DNA of 37,643 nt from contig JAVBPB010000044.1 in NCBI GenBank assembly GCA_031549965.1, positions 1 to 37,643 on the forward strand. Reading direction: 5' to 3'. The DNA comes from JAVBPB01 sp031549965. GTDB taxonomy: Bacteria; Bacillota; Clostridia; Lachnospirales; Lachnospiraceae. The position numbers were made by a program, and so were the translations under genes. The notes below the pieces were generated by a model. It had not been told where the DNA came from and made no database searches. It saw nothing but the letters and a program-made list of their open reading frames with translations. Of this stretch, positions 33,452 to 37,643 are shown piece by piece; within the stretch, counting starts at the first letter, position 1; every line of letters starts with the position of its first letter.

Positions 33452-33687
33452 AGTCCACTGAAAAAGTCCTTGGTTTAGGTTGTGTAAATTTTTTAGATGA
33501 ATATGAGTGTATATATATCCAATTGTTTGCCTTGCCCTCCTTCAGCATGTTTTTTACAAGCCTTTGCAAGCAAAGTCTTGACAAAACATAAACGCTTTGT
33601 CGGCCGGTCTGCACAATTGGATATATATACACTCATATTCATCTAAAAAATTAATTTACCGTGTTGAAAGGACTTTTTCAGTGGCCT
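33452..33687 (-). mobile_element. Intact 236-bp hairpin-type MITE-like element
   Basis: Ends are inverted: AGTCCACTGAAAAAGTCC on the left and the complement of AGGCCACTGAAAAAGTCC on the right. Inside, 39-nt arms (33487-33525 and 33614-33652) are perfectly complementary and enclose an 88-nt core. Read on minus the core begins TGCAGACCG and ends AAGGCAAA, like the copy at 1-166, and holds an inner imperfect hairpin. The arms differ from those of the other copies, yet remain perfectly paired. No ORF of the element is convincing; the transposase must act in trans. Confidence 0.88.
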
Positions 33688-33697
33688 CAAAATTAAG
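33688..33697. repeat. Target site duplication, right copy
   Basis: CAAAATTAAG, second copy of 33442-33451. The original target was one arm of the inverted repeat at 33437-33737. Confidence 0.8.
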
Positions 33698-33876
33698 CGG
33701 ATATCTTTATTTATGATATACGCTTAATTTTGTGTTAACAAATATATTAATAAAACTTGAAGTTTATAATTCTAAAGTGTATAATGTGTAAAAATGATAA
33801 ATTGTTTGTTATTTGTATTTCAATAAAGGCAGATATTGTTTTATAATAAATTAATTAACTTAAAGGAGAAAATAAC

Positions 33877-35286
33877 ATGAAAAACAAAAAGATTCAGGTA
33901 ATACTTTTAGCAATTTTATTATTTTGCTGTAATTTTTACAATGGAAATCAAATGATTAATGCCGCACAAAAATTCAAATGGGAAGTTGAATGTAATACGC
34001 CTACTCAAATAAACGCACATAGTGCGGTTTTAATCGGAGATAAAATCTATATAATGGGAGGCCAAAATTACCGTGGTGAAATCCAAGATGCCTTATATAT
34101 CTATGATACATTGACATCTACATGGTCAACTGGAGCTTCTATGCCTACTGCAAAGCTTTTTTTTGGAGCTGTTGCAATAAATGATAATATATATGTTATG
34201 GGAGGAGAAATAAATGGATCGGCGGTAGGCTCCAATAAATTAGAGATATATAATTCAAAAACAAATACTTGGAGCTATGGTGCTCCGATGCCATATCCTG
34301 GTCGAGGTATGAAATGTGTTACATACGGGACAAAAATCTATGCAATAGGAGGGGCATCAAATGATTTTATGTCTTATGCCCCTAATATACAAATATATGA
34401 TACTATTAATAATACATGGTCAATAGGAAATACTTTACCAAATGTGGGAATAGAGCCAGCTGTTCAAATATTTGAAGATAATATTTATATATTAGGTGGT
34501 GCAAGAAACTATAAATCCGTAGATGAGGTTCACATTTATAATATTACAACTGATACATGGACTACAGGTTCTAATATGCCTAATAAACGTAATCTTGCGA
34601 GTTCTATAATATATGGTTATAAAATTTATGTGTTTGGTGGATATGATTCTAATAATAACTTTACTGATTATAGTACAGTGGACGTGTATGATATATTTAA
34701 TGATACATGGGAACAAACAACTGACTTATCAAGACCTAATCGCCAAATGTCTACAACACTCGTAGATAATACAATATATTTGATTGGGGGTATGATGAGT
34801 GGGTCTACTATGTATAACACCGTAGAAACGTTTACTCTTCCAGAAGAAAAGTTATCTGTTTTACTATATGTTGGTGAAAAGACACAATTAAGTGTATCAA
34901 ATAATTTAAGCATTAATACTACTCTAAATTGGAGTTCTACATCTCAAGGTATTGCAAGTATAAATTCTAATGGAATGGTAACTGCACAGGATTTAGGAAC
35001 ATGCTACATAATTGTACGAGATGCAAATAATAACTTTTTAGATTACATACCAATTAAAGTAGTAGAAGATGACACATATAGGTTAGCTGTAGATTTAAGA
35101 GTTGGTGAAAAAAGTAAATTATATTTAGTTCCTGACCCACTTAAAGTCAATTGGTCTTCACTAAATTCTTCTATTGCGACTGTATCAAATACAGGGGAAG
35201 TTACAGCACTGAAAAAAGGGCTTACTGTAATAAGTGGAGAATATAAGGGAAAGGTTTATCAAATATATGTAAGGGTACGTCCATAA
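33877..35286 (+). CDS. Secreted Kelch-repeat protein with C-terminal Ig-like (BIG2) domains
   Basis: 469 aa with a Sec signal peptide (MKNKKIQVILLAILLFCCNF, cleavage probably near 30, after MINA). Six Kelch blades follow, each with a hydrophobic strand ending in GG (YIMGG, YVMGG, YAIGG, YILGG, YVFGG, YLIGG) and a later Trp in a DTWS/NTWS motif. The C-terminal part, from about 325, has two bacterial Ig-like segments: LNWSSTSQGIASINSNGMVTA and VNWSSLNSSIATVSNTGEVTA. No cell-wall anchor is seen, so it is exported and released or held by interactions. Likely binds carbohydrate or another surface ligand, as inference. AAAGGAG precedes the ATG. Monocistronic, terminator at 35393. Confidence 0.88.
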   Translation: MKNKKIQVILLAILLFCCNFYNGNQMINAAQKFKWEVECNTPTQINAHSAVLIGDKIYIMGGQNYRGEIQDALYIYDTLTSTWSTGASMPTAKLFFGAVAINDNIYVMGGEINGSAVGSNKLEIYNSKTNTWSYGAPMPYPGRGMKCVTYGTKIYAIGGASNDFMSYAPNIQIYDTINNTWSIGNTLPNVGIEPAVQIFEDNIYILGGARNYKSVDEVHIYNITTDTWTTGSNMPNKRNLASSIIYGYKIYVFGGYDSNNNFTDYSTVDVYDIFNDTWEQTTDLSRPNRQMSTTLVDNTIYLIGGMMSGSTMYNTVETFTLPEEKLSVLLYVGEKTQLSVSNNLSINTTLNWSSTSQGIASINSNGMVTAQDLGTCYIIVRDANNNFLDYIPIKVVEDDTYRLAVDLRVGEKSKLYLVPDPLKVNWSSLNSSIATVSNTGEVTALKKGLTVISGEYKGKVYQIYVRVRP

Positions 35287-35392
35287 ATTTACAAAATAAT
35301 TATAATATTTACTATTAGAGATATAGATTATTTATAAAGCAATATCTGCACTATTAAATATTTTATTTAACTTTTTCTATTTAGCTATAACT

Positions 35393-35429
35393 AAGGTGGA
35401 GAACTTTTCTATAAAGTCTCCACCTTTTT
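35393..35429 (+). terminator. Rho-independent terminator
   Basis: AAGGTGGAGAACTT pairs with AAGTCTCCACCTT (one bulged A), 7-nt loop, followed by TTT and an A/T run. It separates the Kelch gene from ktrB. Confidence 0.85.
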
Positions 35430-35507
35430 ATATATTTCAGAAAAAAGCTATATTTTAATAAGCATTTGGACACAATAAAAATACTATATTTTTTGGAGTG
35501 TGAATGT

Positions 35508-36848
35508 ATGAAATCCTATTCAGGCAATTTAACATATGCACGTTTAATTGCAATTGTATTTGCATTAATCATTTTTTTAGGAGCTGTTTTACTGACATTG
35601 CCTATTGCGTCAAAATCTGGAACTTGGACACCTTTTATCAATACTCTTTTTACGGCAACCTCGTCAAACTGTGTAACTGGCCTTGTGACATATGATACAT
35701 ACAGTCACTGGTCTTTATTTGGACAAATTGTTATTTTGCTTTTAATTCAAATTGGCGGACTGGGATTTATGTCCCTGGCAACTATATTTGCGTTTATCAT
35801 GAAACGAAGAATAGGTCTTAATAATCGTATGCTTTTACAAGAAGCAGCAGGAAGCTTTAAATTGGGTGGTGTGGTAAGACTTACCAAACACATTTTACTT
35901 GGGACATTAATTTTTGAAGGTGTTGGTGCAATTTTATTAGCATTTCGCTTTTGTCCTAAGATGGGACTATGGGAAGGTTTATATAACGCAGTTTTTCATT
36001 CGATTTCAGCATTTTGTAATGCAGGATTTGATCTGATGGGTAAGTATAAGCAATTTTCATCACTTACTACTTTTTCAAACGATCCATATGTTTGTCTTAT
36101 TATTGCTTCTCTGATTGTAATAGGTGGTCTTGGATTTTTAGTTTGGGAAGATATTTATGTGCATAAATGGCATTTTGACAGATATATGCTTCATACAAAG
36201 ATTGTACTGTTTGTAACTAATTTTTTGATTATTGGAGGTACAATTTTAGTTTTTATTTCGGAATCTAATGATTCGATGACAAATATGAATTTGATTGATA
36301 GGATTGTTAATTCTGTTTTTCAATCAATAACCCCAAGAACAGCAGGGTTTAATTCTGTTGATATGTCGATGGTGTCAGACTTTACCATATTTTTAACGAT
36401 TATTCTTATGATTATTGGCGGTTCTTCTGCTTCAACTGCTGGCGGTATAAAAACCACCACTACATTCATTATATTTGCATCTACATTGTCAACACTTAAA
36501 AACAAATCTGATATATCTGCTTTTAAGAGAAGATTTGAAGAAGGTACTTTTAAGAAAGCATGTGCAATTGTTGTAATTTATATAAGCTTTGCAATTTCTG
36601 GTATTGCATTAATTTCACTATTTCAAGACTTTCCTCTTAAAGATGTAACATTTGAAGTATTTTCAGCAATTGGAACAGTTGGAATTTCCTTAGGTATTAC
36701 GCAGGAGTTGTCTTTATTCTCCAAAGTAATTATTATTATTTTGATGTATTTTGGCAGAGTTGGGGTATTATCAATTATATTTGCGTTTATTAAGACAACT
36801 AAGCCAGTCCCTATTCAATATCCACAAGAAAAATTAATGATAGGTTAA
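35508..36848 (+). CDS. ktrB: KtrB/TrkH-type potassium (sodium-coupled) transporter subunit
   Basis: 446 aa from the ATG at 35508 (GGAG 9 nt upstream); the frame is open to 35466 without a ribosome site. Four M1-P-M2 repeats are visible by their filter segments: NCVTGLVTYD, SAFCNAGFDLMG, TPRTAGFNSVD and AIGTVGISLGIT; the gating-loop segment GGSSASTAGGIKTTT follows the third repeat. Imports potassium together with the cytosolic RCK protein KtrA, encoded next, which binds nucleotides and gates it. No c-di-AMP riboswitch is visible in the short gap upstream. Confidence 0.95.
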   Translation: MKSYSGNLTYARLIAIVFALIIFLGAVLLTLPIASKSGTWTPFINTLFTATSSNCVTGLVTYDTYSHWSLFGQIVILLLIQIGGLGFMSLATIFAFIMKRRIGLNNRMLLQEAAGSFKLGGVVRLTKHILLGTLIFEGVGAILLAFRFCPKMGLWEGLYNAVFHSISAFCNAGFDLMGKYKQFSSLTTFSNDPYVCLIIASLIVIGGLGFLVWEDIYVHKWHFDRYMLHTKIVLFVTNFLIIGGTILVFISESNDSMTNMNLIDRIVNSVFQSITPRTAGFNSVDMSMVSDFTIFLTIILMIIGGSSASTAGGIKTTTTFIIFASTLSTLKNKSDISAFKRRFEEGTFKKACAIVVIYISFAISGIALISLFQDFPLKDVTFEVFSAIGTVGISLGITQELSLFSKVIIIILMYFGRVGVLSIIFAFIKTTKPVPIQYPQEKLMIG

Positions 36849-36863
36849 AAAGGAGTAGATAAT

Positions 36864-37514
36864 ATGAAATCAATATTGGTTATTGGACTTGGAAGATTTG
36901 GAAGACATATAGCTATGAAATTTACAGAACTTTACAATGAGGTTTTAGCTATTGATATATCAGAAGAAAGAGCAAATGATACACTTACTTATATATCTAA
37001 TGTTCAAATTGGTGACTGTACAAAAAAAGAAGTTTTACAGGCTCTTGGTGTTAGTAATTTTGATATCTGTGTAGTGGCAATAAGTTCTAATCTTAGTACA
37101 TCTCTTGAGATTACCTATCTCTTAAAGGAATTGGGTGCTCCATATATTCTTTCCAGAATAAGCCGTGAAATGCATGGAAAATTTCTTCTAAGTATGGGTG
37201 CTGACGAAATTATATATCCTGAAAAACAAATGGCAAATCGTATTGCAATCAAACATTCATTTAAAAAAGAATAGGATTATTTTGAAATCACACCAGAGTA
37301 TTCAATTACTGAAATACCCGTTCCTGAAAAATGGATTGGCGATACTATTGAGCATGTTGCAGTACGTACAAAATATCAAATAAATATTCTTGCAACCAAG
37401 CAAGGCGATAATATGATGGCATCTATTAAGCCTTCTCATGTGTTTAAGCATAATGAGCATCTTGTAGTATTTGGTAGGAAGGATGATATTATAAAATTTT
37501 CTCATAGGATATAA
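36864..37514 (+). pseudogene. ktrA: KtrA/TrkA-type RCK gating subunit with an in-frame TAG
   Basis: The reading frame from 36864 encodes an RCK N-terminal domain: ILVIGLGRFGRHIA (nucleotide-binding Gly motif), EVLAIDISEE, and MGADEIIYPEKQMA. A TAG at 37272-37274 (codon 137) ends it directly before the linker. In the same frame the sequence then continues as DYFEITPEYSITEIPVPEKW, and 80 codons later ends at a normal TAA (37514), with the RCK C-terminal domain intact (NEHLVVFGRKDDI). Without the TAG the protein would be 216 aa, the usual KtrA length. Nonsense mutation, readthrough or sequencing error are all possible. TAG is used as the normal stop elsewhere in the window, so recoding is unlikely. 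Confidence 0.8.
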
Positions 37515-37556
37515 GTCATAAATGAGAATCTAAATTTATCTATATAAAAAGCGTCA

Positions 37557-37643
37557 AGACCACTGAAAAAGTCCTTGATTTAGTCTTTCAAATTTTTCAG
37601 ATGAATACAGTTGTATAATTATTTAATTGTTTGCCTTACCCTC
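37557..37643 (-). mobile_element. Hairpin-type MITE-like element, one end, cut by the window edge
   Basis: Starts with the terminal sequence AGACCACTGAAAAAGTCC, then the 39-nt arm at 37591-37629, which is the exact complement of 105-143 in the first copy, followed by the core end TTTGCCTTACCCTC. Bases 37569-37643 match the reverse complement of the copy at the window start from about 91 to 165 with no difference I could find. It is therefore the same sub-family as the first copy and in inverted orientation. Confidence 0.85.

Larger units (their letters stand above)
33437..33737. terminator. Terminator-like inverted repeat interrupted by a mobile element
   Basis: When the element (33452-33687) and one copy of its target duplication are removed, the flanks rejoin as a hairpin: left arm 33437-33451 plus 33698-33705, loop 33706-33714, right arm 33715-33737; 23-nt arms with one mismatch. 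Its ends carry A- and T-rich runs (AAAATTAAG / CTTAATTTT), so it probably ended transcription of the gene at 32963. Confidence 0.7.
33254..33876. other. Intergenic region holding the intact hairpin element
   Basis: 623 bases without a gene. It contains A/T-rich sequence without recognisable features (33254-33436), an inverted repeat (33437-33737) split by the mobile element (33452-33687), and the Kelch-gene leader with TATAAT at 33842-33847, for which no -35 is evident. Confidence 0.7.

Noticed and set aside
33447..33632. 61-residue minus-strand open frame inside the mobile element as a transposase.
   Set aside because: It runs through the hairpin arms, has no transposase motif and is not kept in the other copies.
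35430..35507. c-di-AMP (ydaO-type) riboswitch expected before ktr genes.
   Set aside because: Only about 80 bases lie between the upstream terminator and ktrB, too few for the aptamer, and no conserved segment is seen.
37272..37274. In-frame TAG in ktrA as a pyrrolysine or other recoded codon.
   Set aside because: TAG ends several ordinary genes in this window (for example at 1490-1492 and after deoB), and no pyrrolysine machinery is seen.
37261..37290. ktrA break as a frameshift.
   Set aside because: Reading in the same frame through the TAG gives the expected C-terminal RCK sequence, so no base is lost or gained.
1..37643. CRISPR arrays, tRNA and rRNA genes.
   Set aside because: No regularly spaced direct repeats, no cloverleaf with GTTCRA-type T-loop and CCA-proximal stem, and no rRNA-like stretch were seen on either strand.

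Overview
The window is low-GC DNA (about 30% by eye) with strong AGGAGG-type ribosome binding sites, tightly packed operons and Clostridia-type gene content: a PUA-less ProB, DUF896 and DUF503 small proteins, a SpoVB-type flippase and DUF1703 AAA-ATPase-like proteins. I infer a spore-forming clostridial Firmicute, most likely near Lachnospiraceae; the exact taxon cannot be read from the sequence.

Layout. 1-166: right half of a hairpin-type mobile element. 245-8295: a plus-strand cluster with two flavoproteins, proB, an unknown protein, a 37-residue membrane peptide, DUF896, 5-formyl-THF cyclo-ligase, proA and a diacylglycerol-kinase-like lipid kinase; proB and proA give glutamate-5-semialdehyde for proline. 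8404-9306: a minus-strand M14 carboxypeptidase. 9660-20239: a long nucleoside uptake and salvage operon. The BMP lipoprotein and NupABC import nucleosides; Cdd deaminates cytidine; Pdp and PunA phosphorolyse them; DeoB converts (deoxy)ribose-1-P to the 5-P; DeoC cleaves deoxyribose-5-P to acetaldehyde and glyceraldehyde-3-P. A YczE-type membrane protein and a Crp/Fnr-type regulator lie inside the operon, and a near-perfect palindrome sits in its leader.

20240-26800 is accessory: an IS4-family transposase remnant with a long hairpin, a DUF1703 AAA-ATPase/nuclease-like protein, a zinc-ribbon membrane protein, a SpoVB-type flippase and a small orphan gene. 26877-30716 encodes a six-cupredoxin-domain multicopper oxidase of three repeats in which only the domain 2/domain 3 interface keeps a complete copper-ligand set. 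Then follow YlxP (DUF503), an N-truncated GNAT, a cyclase-family hydrolase, a divergent XRE/unknown pair, an intact 236-bp copy of the hairpin element inserted into a terminator-like inverted repeat with a 10-bp target duplication, a secreted Kelch/Ig-like protein, and ktrB followed by a ktrA interrupted by an in-frame TAG.

The window begins and ends inside inverted copies of the same hairpin element. The best candidates for something undescribed are (i) this element, whose 39-nt arms differ between copies but stay perfectly paired within a copy, and (ii) the triple-repeat multicopper oxidase with one surviving composite copper centre and a possible sporulation-type promoter.
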